Shown: positions 32,801 through 44,591 of the stretch, one piece after another | Layout: each line of letters starts with the position of its first letter | How positions within the stretch are numbered: position 1 is the first letter of the stretch | From: Dipteris shenzhenensis | Taxonomy: Eukaryota; Polypodiophyta; Polypodiopsida; Gleicheniales | DNA: 64,000 bases | NCBI GenBank assembly: GCA_047967505.1 | Contig: CM106541.1 | Strand: one strand, 5' to 3' | Made by a program: the position numbers and the translations under genes | Notes under the pieces: generated by a model | The model's input: only the letters and a program-made list of their open reading frames with translations | Databases searched by the model: none | Told to the model about the DNA's origin: nothing

Positions 32801-35800
32801 GCTGCAGCCAATATTCCATCATGCTAGGAGGTTGAAAATTCTCTTGGATGTGGGTCAGCACATTGATGCTACGGCTCAAGCCATTGCAAAACCTTTTGAT
32901 GTCCTCTGTGGATGCAACAACGGTGATGTGAGGGATTTTGGGTAGGGATACATTTTAGGGTTGGAAGGATCCAAGAATGTGTTCTATATAGCTAACAATA
33001 AAGTGACTTCTATCCAAGGAAAAGGCATAGTACTTGTGGATAATTTTACAAGACACGAAGGATTGGTAAATTATGTATGCTATGTTCCAAAACTCAACAA
33101 GAATCTTTTATCAATTGGACAAATGACAAATAAAAATTATAGACTTATCTTTGACATAAATGAAGCATAATCGGAGACAAATCCAAAGGACATCAACTTG
33201 TTGGAAAAGTAGTGAAAGGAGGTAGATTATTCAGAATGCTAGCAAAAGTACAGATCATCATGCAATATCAATAGATTATCAATGAGTGCAACTTTCAAAA
33301 TTATGGCATAACAAAAGTTTAACAACACAGAATATGGCAATTGGAATTCCAAAACTCAACTTTCTTGGAAGTGTTTGAGAAGGATGTTTTGGAAAGTATC
33401 ATAACCACATGTGGCGTACACAACTAGAGCAAGAAGTACTCTTAACTTAATACACTATGATGTATGGGGTTATGCACAAATCAGAAGTGTAAATGGGTCA
33501 CTTTATTATGTAATATTCATCGATGACTATAGTACATACTGTTGGGCCTACTTTTTGAAATCAAAGTCAAAAGTGTTTGACAAATTCAAGGAATTCAAAA
33601 TCGTAGTGGAAACTAAACATGCAAAAAAATCAAAGTCCTCATATCACATAGAGGAGGTGAATATATGTCTATAGAATTTATACATTTTCCAAGGATCATG
33701 GAATCAGAAGAAGATTTAATTGTGTAGATACACGTAGCAAAATGCAAGTGCAAAAAGAACTAACAGAACACTAGCAACACACAATCTTAGAGGAATGCTT
33801 AATGAATGCCAACTCAATATTGGGAAGAAGCCATCAAGATAGCCAATTACTTGTTAACAAGCTACATATAGAACCTATACAAGCTAAAATGCCATTTAAA
33901 GCATTAACTGGTTACAACCCATTATTGGGAATCTTATAGTTTTTGGATGTATTGCCTATGCTCATACACATGACAACAGCAGAAGGAAACTTGATATGAA
34001 TCAACAAAAAGCGCTGTGGTTGGATTCAGTGAACAAAGTAAAACATATAAAATGTACTATCCTATTAACATGAAAACATAATCTTGAAATGTAGTATTTG
34101 ATGAGAATTTAGAGAGGAAACCATCTGCATCATAGGAAATGATGGTATTTACAAAAGAAGATACTAAAGAGCTACCAAAACAAGAAAAAGAACAACAAGA
34201 GCTAAGAAGATTAACCAAAGAAGGAAACAACTAGCAAGCTTGACCTATATTTAGAAAGGGAAAGCAATCCAAGTTGAAACTACAATTTATGCTCTTATGA
34301 TAACAATTATGTAAATAGAAAGCCATTATATTTTGAAGATGTAGTAATGGATGAAGAAATGAATGCATTATATAAGAACAACACTTGGAAAGTGTGTAAT
34401 TTCCACCAAGAAAGAAAGCAATTGTGAACAAATGGGTTCACAAAGTTAAGTACAATCCGGATGGTATATTGAAATACATAAAGCAAGTCTTGTTACAAAA
34501 GGCTTACACAATAGTCCTGCATAACAGTATGGACAAGACTATTATAAATTTTATGCTTCAATATCCAAAATGGATTCTATCGGATATTTGGTTTCATTAG
34601 CAACCATCAACAAAAAATGGAATATGTATCAGTTACATGTTAAGCATTTCATAATGGATATTTAGATGAAGATATTTATATGCAATGACCTCAAGGATAT
34701 GTTGAAACTCAAAAATCAAATCAAGTATGCATACTAAAGAATGGTTTGAAACAAGCACCAAGAAGTTGGTGTAGAAAAGTTGATAAATATTTATCTAATC
34801 TTGGATACACAAACGCTTATGCATATTTCTCTCTCTCTCTCTCTCTCTCATATGCAGATGATGTAGCATTACTTCCAAGGGATAATGTGGCACTCACACT
34901 TGCTCAAGGATGGAGGCAAAGCTGCACAAGACTAGAGTAATGGTTATCTGAATCAGAAAGAAGGATGGGGATCTATGATACGAGGGACGATATACCACAA
35001 AATATTTATTACGTTGGTGCAACCAATTGCTTTGTAGATTTGCTAGGCATGGCAACAAGGCCGCCGTACTAATACTACATGCAGAAGTAGGATGCACTTT
35101 CTCAAATTATTCAATAATAGAAAAGATAGATTCTAGATTTGTCTAGAAGCAGCAAGGGGAAAGGATGGTACAGAGGGGACCAAACGGTTGAACATATGGA
35201 CTACAAAGAAAAATCAGTTGGAAAACACCGCACGAGAAGAGAGCGATCTACAAGCTATGCACCGAAACAAACGAGGTGAGCAAAGATTACATACCTATCT
35301 ATTGTAGTACCTACAAACATGTTTGGATCAAGTTATACATCTATTACTTGCAACCACTGAATCATCCCCCTAGTCCCTACCAGATTGTTGGCCCTCTACT
35401 GCAAAGTTCAAGGGGAAGATAGTACCATCACACTATTGTATGTAGATGATCTCATAGAGAAGTAATGAAAACTTTATTAACTAGCTGAAAGAAGGTCTAT
35501 TCTTTAGAGTTTAAAATGAAACGTCTTGGATTCATGCATTATTATCCTGGTATAGAATTCTAGAGAGATTCAGAAGGCACCTTCATGAGTCAGTACATAT
35601 GTGTGGATGCACTATTGAAAAAATCCCATGTTCAAGAATGCAAAATTGTAGCTACGCCTATGGAATAGAATTTGTGATTGACAAAAGAAGAAGAAAATCC
35701 TACAGTCAATGAAAGAAACTATAGACGACTCATCGATTCATTGGTTTATCTTACAATCACTAGCTAGATATTTATTATGAAGTTAGCGCTCTAGTATAAT

Positions 35801-36339
35801 TTATGTCAAATATCTTGGTTATCAAACAAACAACCATTAACTTTTTTGTCCTAAAAAAAAGCAGAATATAGAACTCTCACAACAGGTGTATGTGAAGATA
35901 TATGGCTCAGCACAATCTTGTTAGAAACAATTTACTTTCATGAAACAACACCAAGTACTATATACTACGATAATCAATCAATACAAGCCCTAAACAATAA
36001 TATATCATTCAAGGAAAAAGCATATTGATATTTAATAACATTTCATCCGTCAACAAAGAGTACTCAATGGAGTTATCGCATCACAACAATGTGCAATCAA
36101 ATATAGTGTTGACATTTTCACCAAACGACTGGGAAAAGAGCTTTATGAGAAAGATTGACAAGCACTTGGTTTAAAGAGGAAGGGCATTCCCATTGAGGAA
36201 ACATGACTGAACAATAATGATTAGTCCTTCTTCAAATCCTAGAATCATCAGATTAAGGGAAGGCCTACTTCATGATGTTGATCATTAAGGAAGGTGTCAA
36301 AGATTATCACAACATCATGATGTTGATCTTGAAGGAAGG
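32800..36339 (+). pseudogene. Old Ty1/Copia polyprotein relic
   Basis: The Copia domains follow in order in broken frames. GAG-pre-integrase-like KNVFYIANNKVTSIQGKGIV and YVPKLNKNLLSIGQM lie at 32961-33170. The integrase core (LIHYDVWGY, SLYYVIFIDDYSTYCWAYF) is at 33411-33674. RT pieces are NKWVHKVKYNPDGILKYIK (about 34425) and the GLKQAPRSWCRKVDKYL region at 34740-34800. The RT catalytic LLYVDDLI is near 35435. RNase H pieces TIYYDNQSIQALNNN (about 35960) and DIFTKRLGKELYEK (about 36110) end the ORF. The block at about 34828-35405 does not fit Copia and looks inserted. Dozens of stops make it inactive and older than the element at 44401. Confidence 0.85.
34828..35405. other. Foreign block inside Copia RT relic
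   Basis: A (CT)n tract at 34830-34850 interrupts the RT between the NLGYTNAYAY-like region and the YVDD box, followed by about 550 bp unrelated to Copia. It begins SYADDVALLPRDN, which recalls the YADD box of a LINE RT, but the rest does not continue as LINE RT. Its origin is unclear. Confidence 0.45.
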
Positions 36340-36588
36340 TGTTGAAGATTATCCCAACATCATGTGATATAATGTGGATAAGCACTAACATATAAGAGTG
36401 CTAAAAATTATAAGTACTTGGAGACCCTCTAAAGGGTTTGTATATATTCATTCCCTATAACTAATCCAATGCACAATTAGTCATTTGTGGTGTACTCTCT
36501 AGCTTGGACTCTCTCCTCATTTACTCTGTCCTCCTCTCCCTGCACATTTTAATGTGGGTTGCACAATAAAGAGTAGTGAAAATTTTGT
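36340..36588 (+). mobile_element. 3' LTR of old Copia relic
   Basis: The polypurine tract GAAGGAAGG is followed by TGTTGAAGATTATCCCAACA, a typical plant Copia LTR start. It lies 190 bp downstream of the RNase H remnants. The end near TTTTGTACA (about 36588) is uncertain. The tract and LTR start are themselves duplicated with a 45-bp period (36273-36317 and 36318-36362). The 5' LTR was not found. Confidence 0.65.
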
Positions 36589-38910
36589 ACAATACACCAT
36601 TCCCAAAGTCTCCATTTTGATGGTGGACTAATTTGTTTCTACTGTTGTGAACACTCAATTGTGTAGAAGGTACAGAAATCCATGTTCCCATCTGGTTGTT
36701 TGAGTTAAGATGGAACCAATCACCATTCATGATGCGTTAACATGCAAATGAAAAATCTTATTCCAATCTAGTTTGTAGAGTATTTGTGGCTTCATTTCCA
36801 TCTCGTATATAGGACTTTTGACTATCTTGACTCGTTTAGCACTTCACTCAAACTTCATGTCTTGCCTTGTGAGCCAATGTAGGGTTTTAGATACTATCAT
36901 GAATTTCTTGATGAATTGCCCATAATATACCGAAAGAAAGAACTTTCTTGATGTTGTAAGATCCCTTATTTTTTACCTTTCGCTCATGATGCTTTCACCT
37001 GAAATCATATGCCCCAATAAGATTCCTGAAAAGATATAGAATACATTTTTATATGGGTTAAGGGAGGTTTGAGTCTTCCTACATTTTTGGAATACCTCTA
37101 TACGCATTCCAAGTGCTTCATGCTATACATTGAAAAGTGATGCAAAGAAGCCAAAGTTGAAGTGTGGCAATGAAGGAGAACGTACTTAGATTCAAATTAT
37201 ATAAGTGAAAAATTACTTTAATAATGGTTAGTATACAAGAAATGTCATATTCTCATACATTGAGTGTATAAATATAGTCATCCATCTATAAGTTTAAGTC
37301 CTTGGTTGAGACTTAATTGTAGTCCGCATCGTGGTGCAATATAAAAAATGTTGCAAAACTTTGATGCTTGCATTCTTGGACACTCTAGCATCAACTAGTT
37401 GTCATAGCCTACTAGTAGAGCCTATGCAGGACCACTGTAAGTGGTACACAAATGTCCATTAGTCTCTAAATGTGGTGGGGCATCACGTACACATCTTGAG
37501 TAGTAGGAAATGGTATTGGGGTCATGCACAAGGTGCCACATGACAAAATCTTTGAGAAAATTGTTGCAGTGTGTTGGGATTTCTCTTCAATGATGGATAA
37601 TGCACATCAATCCTCATCATTGTCATCATCTCCCAATCACAAATGCCTAAATACACTTCTTTGATTGTCTCAAAGAAATGTAGTATAATGTTTTGCACAT
37701 GCAAATAATTATGGATGACATTTATTGGTGCATGTATTGAACACTGTACACAAGTATGCATAAAATGTCCAAAACATGCTTACATACATGTGGATCCCTT
37801 AATTGCATATCCACATCATCACAATGTTCCCCTGGTGATGCTTTTCATCCAAATGATATATCAAATAATCAAATATATGAAGAACCAGGACCAAGTTCAA
37901 TGTTCTATGGATGTCAAGAATTCTTTAGAGAGCATGAGAATGAGCCTCATTAAGAGCATAGTAAAGGAGAGAGTAGGGAGACAAATATATTAAAGTTTAT
38001 GGTTGAGAGGAGAAAAGAGAAATGAAAAATGTGAAGGAACACATGGTATACACCACACGGTTGTATGGCATCATGTGAAGTGTGTCCTTTTCATCCCTCC
38101 ATTGCAAATATAGCATCAAAGTGTCTTTTATATATTGCAAGAGAGTTGACCCATTGTTGTTCTTATGAAGAAGAGCATGGTAAAACTACAACACTGGCTT
38201 ACCTCATCTCTTAAGATTGTTTGGAAAGCTCAAGAGAGAGTCTCATCAAGAGCATAGTCAAGATAATTTTCTTCACAAAGAATACCACAAAGGTAAGGTG
38301 AGCACGAGGGTCAAAATAAAACAGTACTTAAATCTCCACCCTTAAGGTAAGGGCATGATCAAAATAGTAGAGAGATAATGGCCTACCAATGCCATTGTAG
38401 GATTGTCACTTTAGCAAAAGTTTGATCTTTGAGCTTGCATTGTCAAATGGGCCTTATGTAAATTGTCAAACCCTTTCCATAAGCCAATAAAATATCACAA
38501 TTTGGTCACAAAACCATACATTGGTAGAGGCGAGGTTTTCTTATTACCATGATTGAATTTTCAAGTTTATGTATTGAGTTAATGGTTAAGTGTTTGTTGC
38601 ATGGTTTTTTGGATCATTAATCAATGAGCGAATGAATCTTCTTAGTTTTCACCAGGATTGAAAGCGACACAAGTGAAGTACTGTCTTTTCAATCAAAGTG
38701 TCACTTAAGCATGATCACTCAGTAAGGGCCTTCTACATGTTTGTTTATCGTCTTCTTGAACTCTAAATTCCTATTTTAGAACAAGGATTCCAAGACCTAA
38801 CCCAATTGGAAAATATAGATGTTCAATTGGTGATATGCTTGAAGAGATATATCATTTTAAGGGATACATGGTTTCTAAAATTTTGTTGCATATAACATTA
38901 TAAGAAAGAG
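36589..38910. other. Unassigned sequence
   Basis: No ORF, RNA or element recognised; AT-rich with short ORFs only. Confidence 0.55.
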
Positions 38911-39057
38911 GGCTCCTATATATGGCAACATTTGTCAATGGTAAAGTGCTTGCTTATGTATAGGGGAATCATAGGTTATAGCGGGCTCCTATATGTGACA
39001 ACGTTCATCAATCGTTAGGTGTTTACTTATGTATAGGGGAATCACACATTTGAATCC
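38911..39057. repeat. Tandem duplication, 73-bp period
   Basis: GGCTCCTATAT(A/G)TG(G/A)CAAC and CTTATGTATAGGGGAATCA recur at 38911 and 38984. Confidence 0.85.
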
Positions 39058-39299
39058 TACTATGTATTGCACAAGGTTTTGAGTCTATTGGTAATTGTCT
39101 ACATAGCTGCCATCAACCCAATCTCTATCACTAATGCCATGTATTATCAATCAACTACATCAAAAGTTGGCATCCTAATATTATCACCAATTAGAGATCC
39201 TATTTCAAAAGTGTTGAATCCTTGTTCTTCATGTCCTTGTTGAGGCAGCCAATAGATTTTCTTCTAGCAGTGTAACTTCTTAAGCCTCTAATCGATCCA

Positions 39300-39840
39300 T
39301 GTCATGTCTTGTGCCTCTAGTTGATTGAGACTAGATGAATTGATCAATCAAGATCGAATCGATAACCACCTTGGACTTCAAATCGATTGAATAGATGATG
39401 TGGTACTCCATATCAATCAAATCAATTAATCGATTGATATCTAATCAAGCAAATCAATAGATGAAGTAGCACTTGGAATCAATAAAATAATGTCATCGAC
39501 AGATGATGTGGTAGTTTGAATCATTTGTTGATGTGGTTGATCAATTGATAATATAGAACATTGAATTGATGATATGAAACATTGATCAAATTGATAATCT
39601 GGAACATTCAATTGATGATGTGGCACTTCAAATTGATCAAGCTTAAACTGACCAAGGTGGAGCCAATTGACATCCAATTGAGTGAATTGATTGATGATGT
39701 GGTAACTTCTCACTGATTGACACGACAGGCCTCACTTTTAGATCCATTGAGCAATCTGATCAAAAGATGATGTGCAGATTCATGTCAATTGATGATGTGG
39801 CACATCATATCAATCGATTGAGTAAATCTATTAACTTTGA
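39300..39840. repeat. Degenerate GATGATGTGG repeat array
   Basis: About nine irregularly spaced copies of (A/T)GATGATGTGG(C/T)AC, or close variants, lie among ATCAATTGAT/ATCGATT words between 39390 and 39800. Spacing is 30-75 bp. It has no coding sense. Confidence 0.7.
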
Positions 39841-39927
39841 GCAAAGTATGGTGAAAGTATGGCTCACAAACTTGAACATGTCAATGAAAACTGACCCTTG
39901 AAATGGAGACGAGTCTCAATTTTCATG

Positions 39928-40047
39928 CAATATCAAGACCCTTAGCATACATAGCCCCTTGTTCTTACAATATCAAGTTCTTTAGCATACGGAGCCCCAT
40001 GTTTGTAAAATATCAAGTCCCTTAGCGTACTTAGCCCCTTGAACTCA
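39928..40047. repeat. 3 x 40-bp tandem repeat
   Basis: Units start at 39928, 39968 and 40008 with (C/A)AATATCAAG and contain CTTAGC(A/G)TAC.TAGCCCC. The period is exactly 40 bp. Confidence 0.9.
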
Positions 40048-40370
40048 AATGTAGGACCACTAAGCCAGACGACTATATAGGGACCAATTTAGGTTTTAGA
40101 TCAATGACAAGTTAGACCCTAGATGTTTGATAACTATTTGATATAGAAGTCAAAATAAGGCTTGAACCCATCAAAAACCTTGATAAGAAAGATTATTATG
40201 CTCAATGATGTGAACCTCGATAAGCAAAGGCCTAACAACCTCCTATCAACCAGGAGCTACTTTGAGAGTTGCAATTATTGTCCTGGTAGGACTCTGAATG
40301 GTGTACGTCATTAAGATAGAGCCAAACTTTGCCTCTTTTACCCCTAAAGGAATGTTTCCCCTCCCACTTG

Positions 40371-41985
40371 TTTTAAGAAAAATCAAAACTAAAAACTTGC
40401 AAAATTGCTTCTACAAGAGACGATTTATCTACAATAGGTAGCCAACACCAAGAGAAGTAACTTGTGCACAATTGTCTATAAATGTTTCCCCCTCTAAATT
40501 TGCAAATGAGGAAGTCCAAGCAACAGTCTTATTTTCTTTGTTTTTTTATAAAGCCTTTGTATAGTGTGTAAGGCTTGTCTGAAATGTGGTGTGCAGTATC
40601 TAGCTTATGAAAGCTTTCATGTAATGGCTACTTGAGTGAAATTCCTCCCACAAACTTTGACATTATTTAATGATGAGAGCTGACATAATTTTGGACTTTG
40701 TGTCAAGTCTGTGAGGAAGTAAGATGGGTGTGCATCTTCGTGTTATCTAGTAACATAACTTGCATTGTTTTGAAGAAAGGCAACTATAGACTATTTTGAA
40801 ATTGATTGATCATTTAGGTAGTAAAACATTCCATAATTACCAAACTTTGAAAATTGAAGTTTTGGGGAAATGATTTAGGGGTGTGCATGTGCTGGTCATG
40901 ACAAGGGCACTGCAAGAGGCATATAAAAAATGTAAGAAGCAATATGGCTATTAATAAGAGCCAGTTGTGCAATGACTCTTTGAGTTTGATCTCTTTATTA
41001 AGTAGTATTGTGGTGTTTTTCGTTTGCAAATTGAGCATTCACCATTTAGGAGGCATGATGTACATCTAGCATGACGTGTTTAAGCTTATGCAATCCTTAG
41101 CATTGACTCATGTGTCATGGGGATCTTGGAAGGAACACCATTGGAGTGCTCCACTCAAAGCCACCCTTTGAGAGAAGTAATGCATGCAGAAGCCATCCAC
41201 AAATGTCACCTTTGTGGCTCTCGGGTTGTTCCAATTGTGACTTTACAAGAAGGAAAGGGGATGGAAGAGGGGAATGAGAAGGGGAGGGGAGATGGGGATG
41301 AGAGGAGATGAAGGGAGATGGAGTAGCAATCACAAGAGGCAAGAGAAGGAACTGAGAATACAACTCATGGAAAAGAGAAAAGAGCTTGTTTTCCTCAAAC
41401 TTTGCATACAACAACTGAAGACCAACATTAACAATCTTCCCTTTTAAAGATGCCACCTTTTGAAAGGAGGGCCAACCCTATGCTCTCTTTCTATTCTTAA
41501 CATTCCTATTCTATTACAACTCTGTGGGTGTAATTAGCTCCAAGGAAACTCCTAATACTATCTACACATCGCAATTACATCAGAATATATCAAAATGTAG
41601 TGATATTAGCCAATATGGTTAACATGCCCTCCTTTCTGATGTTGATCCATTATTGGATCAAGATCCATGCAAAACTCCAGAAGATAGTGTAGCTTGCATG
41701 ACACTGTGCCAATCGAGTAGTCTTTGCGAGATGTGACAAAAAGGATGATGGGGCTCCCAAAATCTGATGTCATGCATGTCCTTGAACATCATGATGTGAT
41801 GAGCATGCAGATTTTAGACTGTGAGGTACATGTAGAGCATTTGTTTGAAGGTCGCTCTCATATTATCGAGGTTGAACACTAGTTCGAAGTAGAGATTTAG
41901 GTGCCACTCTTCCACTATCACGACACGTTTAGGGATGTCTCATAACAAAATTATTATAAGCCGAAAGAAGTGTACAGAGGTGACC
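40371..41985 (-). repeat. 1.6-kb dispersed repeat, copy 1 (possible LTR plus internal)
   Basis: This aligns almost end to end with 62335-63957, same orientation, about 21.97 kb away, with high similarity by eye. On the minus strand, at about 41635, a polypurine-like run (CATCAGAAAGGAGGGCA) precedes TGTTAACCATATTGG, the form of a retroelement 3' LTR start. A TATA-like element lies about 180 bp further. If so, 40371-41635 is an LTR and 41636-41985 internal sequence. The right edge abuts Gypsy RNase H at about 41990. The family was not identified. Confidence 0.6.
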
Positions 41986-41989
41986 ACTA

Positions 41990-42900
41990 CTACTAGGTGG
42001 AGGCCCAAAATCTTTTGAAAGTTGGAAAACAAATTTGTATTTTTTGTAGAGCACCAGGTACTTTTATATCTAATAAACAAGCCACACATGACAGGGTACA
42101 TCATGCGGTGGGTGTTAATATTATTGAAATATGATTTCACCATTACTATTTGCAAGGGCAAGATCCACATCTTAGTAGATCATATGTCTCCAGAGAGCCA
42201 CCAGTTAACATTGGTGATGATCTTTTAGATGCTACATTATTCCTCATTGATTTAATATCTGAATGGACATAGGAGATCGATCATTTCTTGGCCAATGGGT
42301 TTCTGCAACATAAAGCCCTTAATAAGGAAAAGACATAAAAAGTCATCAAGGATGTAGCACCATACCAATTGATTGTTGATAAGCTATACCGAATGGGGAA
42401 AGATGGTATTACACATCACTATGTCTGAGAGGATGAGTTTCTAGATGTGTTACAGGAAGCGCATTCTAGGATAGTAGATGGTCATTTTGAAGTTGAAATC
42501 ATTTCCTACAAGGTATTATAAGTAGGCCTATGGTGGACTACTCTTTTTGTGGATGAGGCTGAAATTGTTAACACTATGACTTTGTCAAAGAGCAGTTATA
42601 CCTTAATAGAAGGACTATATGCTCCTCATCGGTGTACTTATTGTTGCTAATCAGCATTTTGAAACATGGGATATTGATTTTGTTGGTTCTATAAGTCTAG
42701 CAACCAAAGGTACACAAATGTGGTATATAATTGTCACGATGGACTACTTTACCAAGTGTGCCAAAGCTAAGGCAACACAAAAAGTCGATGCTAGGGTAGG
42801 GAAGATGGAGATAAACTCTGTTGGAGATCGACCTTCAAATACCTCTATCTTAGGAAACTCTAAGATTGGAGATGGAACTAGGCAGTGAAGTATTTTTCTC
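41990..42900 (+). pseudogene. Ty3/Gypsy RNase H and integrase relic
   Basis: At 42022-42180 the frame reads NKFVFFVEHQVLLYLINKPH and RWVLILLKYDFTITI, with a HILVDHMSP end, matching Gypsy RNase H. At 42655-42790 it reads ETWDIDFVGSISLATKGTQ and IIVTMDYFTKCAKAKATQ, the integrase core with the first catalytic Asp. Linking sequence (DKLYRMGKDGITHHYV-like, about 42375-42425) fits the region before the integrase zinc finger. Stops and frameshifts are frequent. The relic ends around 42870, before a DUF4283-like region. Confidence 0.8.
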
Positions 42901-42929
42901 AATGAAGACATGCATCTAGAGTTGATAGA

Positions 42930-43330
42930 TTGCTTGTCAACACATGCACTCGTAGGCTTCCTTCCTTGGTCTAGACGCCCTACTATTTTTCTTGAAAAAT
43001 GGATTAGATCGAATTGGGGGAGAAGAGAAATTGTCATCATGAGTGTGAGATTATTGAGAAAGTGCTTCTATTTCTTCCTTTTTGAGCAAGAAGAGACAGC
43101 TTATGATGCTTTGCATCAGGCCCTTTGGACAATTAGGAATCAACCTCTTTATCTAAAGTATTGGTCCAAGGATTTCAAATGCGCCTAGATCAAACCTCTA
43201 CTCCGGTGTGGGTCAAACTACCTGACTTACCCTTCTCTCTTGTTCCTCAAGCTACAAACCTATGTAGAAGTCTAGGAGAGGGGATGGGTGTAGAAAAGGA
43301 ACACCTCAATAATCCTAGAGGCAACCCACA
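42930..43330 (+). pseudogene. DUF4283 domain relic
   Basis: Joining frames at 42930-43190 and 43161-43330 gives PTIFLEKWIRSNWG, then ETAYDALHQALWTIRNQPLY, LKYWSKDF and TSTPVWVKLPDLPFSL. The G/W-x-x-N-x-x-L...W and TPVWV-LP-LP motifs are typical of DUF4283, found with plant LINE and zinc-knuckle ORFs. One frameshift lies near 43185. It is probably the ORF1 remnant of a LINE on the plus strand, unrelated in orientation to the minus-strand LINE 3' end that follows. Confidence 0.65.
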
Positions 43331-43339
43331 AGTTTTCTC

Positions 43340-43440
43340 TACAAGACCTTTCTTTCTCTACAACAACAATGTCAAGTTAACAATTGTATACTGTATTGTG
43401 TCATACTTTTCTCCCAATGGTAAATACATGACCTTTGTTT
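43340..43440. repeat. Minisatellite unit (ACAACAACAATG family)
   Basis: It contains CTACAACAACAATGTCAAGT TAACAATTGTA and CAATGGTAAATACATGACC, shared with 44225-44400 and 55840-56170. Confidence 0.8.
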
Positions 43441-43880
43441 CTTTTTTTCTATTTTCTTCCTTTTTTCTTTTTTCGGTGGTCAATCCTGCAAAATAAGACC
43501 AGTTACAAAAATTGGCCATCACGAAGGGGCTAGCGCCCATGGCCTACCCTGCTAAAGTAGTAAAAGAGCATCATCACAACAAACTAGCAACATCCTGAAG
43601 GATACAACCCACCAGCTCTGGTCTTTCTTAGTAGCCAACATGCCCACATCCCACACATTCTCCTTGCATTCATTCAACAACAGACGTGGCCTCTGCATTA
43701 GACACAGAGATCCCCTTAACACTAGTCGATTCTCAGACCAGATCGCCAGTAACACTAAAGCTTGCAAGAATGGCCAATAGCACATTAGCCTCAAGGGGAA
43801 CCGAACTGATTCCCCCAACAAGGCAGGGCGCCAATTCGCACCCAAAGAAAAGCCACCCTGCCATACGAATAGTAGACTCC
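43441..43880 (-). mobile_element. LINE 3' end, truncated copy
   Basis: Clearly alignable with 50313-50760. Both have a T-rich start (the A-rich tail on the minus strand), CAAAATAAGACCAGTTACAA, AGGGGCTAG(C/T)GCCC and ACATCCTGAAGGATACAACC. Sequence similarity stops at about 43880, where the longer copy continues into its zf-RVT domain, so this is a 5'-truncated LINE insertion. Confidence 0.85.
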
Positions 43881-44400
43881 CATGAATTAATTTTGTAGGG
43901 TTTGTTGTAGGAATACCGCATCTATCCTTTACTCCCTACACATATTAATGTGTATAGTCTTTAATAAGACATGTCTTTACAATTTACATTTCACACACAA
44001 GTTCACACACAAGCTAGAAATATAATTTGAGTTTAATAACCTTTACTAAAAATTCCTCCCTCACTCCAAAAATCCTAGCATTCCACTAAGCAGGCCAAGT
44101 TTGTCGCCTTTGGATGTCCTCTATTGCATGTGACCCAATGTCCACCAAAGTTCCTCTTACATTCTTCATGTGTTACCTCAAGAGAAAGTGCATTTTCCTA
44201 TTTGTAGACACTTTTGTCTGTGTTATACTTTTTTCACAATGGCAAATATATGACCTTTCTTTCTCTACAACAACAATGTCAAGTTAACAATTGTACACCC
44301 TATTGCAATGGTAAATACAAGACCTTTCTTTCTCTCAAACAACAATGTCAAGTTAACAATTGTACACCCTATTGTGTCATACTTTTCTCCCAATGGTAAA
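43881..44400. repeat. Dispersed block X, copy 1, with minisatellite units
   Basis: It matches 55490-56170: CCATGAATTAATTTTGT, TTAATAAGACATGTCTTT, CATTCCACTAAGCA.GCCAAG, TTGTCTGTGTTATA. Its right part is made of ACAACAACAATGTCAAGTTA / CAATTGTACACCCTATTG units with a period near 70 bp. The Copia element at 44401 interrupts the last unit; the unit continues at 50300. Confidence 0.85.
44396..44400. other. Target-site duplication GTAAA (left)
   Basis: GTAAA precedes the 5' LTR here and follows the 3' LTR at 50300-50304. The joined sequence GGTAAATACATGACC occurs intact at 43420-43434. Confidence 0.95.
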
Positions 44401-44577
44401 TGTGGGGATTAAAGGTCACTGTGCCTTTACCTCGGTTATGTACAATACTCAAACACATATATAAATGAATGAAAAAGAAGATTAGGGTGGTTTTGCACCC
44501 ACCAAAACTTGTGTGGCTCTCTCTCTCTCTCCCTCTCTCTCCCTCTTCTATTCTTGCTTCTGTTGAGAGCACTCTCA
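44401..44577 (+). mobile_element. Copia 5' LTR
   Basis: 177 bp, TGTGGGGATT...GCACTCTCA. It differs from the 3' LTR at six positions, all transitions. It includes a CT-rich stretch at 44518-44548. The primer-binding site TAGTATCAGAGC follows after a two-base spacer; TGGTATCAGAGC is the norm, so one G to A change has occurred. Confidence 0.97.
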
Positions 44578-44579
44578 AC

Positions 44580-44591
44580 TAGTATCAGAGC
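44580..44591 (+). other. Copia primer-binding site
   Basis: TAGTATCAGAGC, complementary except for one base to the initiator-Met tRNA 3' end used by plant Copia elements. Confidence 0.9.

Noticed and set aside
39300-40050. CRISPR array
   Set aside because: The repeats are degenerate with irregular spacing, or head-to-tail without spacers, and the sequence is eukaryotic.
41115-41456. Minus-strand ORF (113 codons) repeated at 63091-63399
   Set aside because: Its frame is only partly kept between the two repeat copies and it is Pro/Ser low-complexity; it probably lies in an LTR leader.
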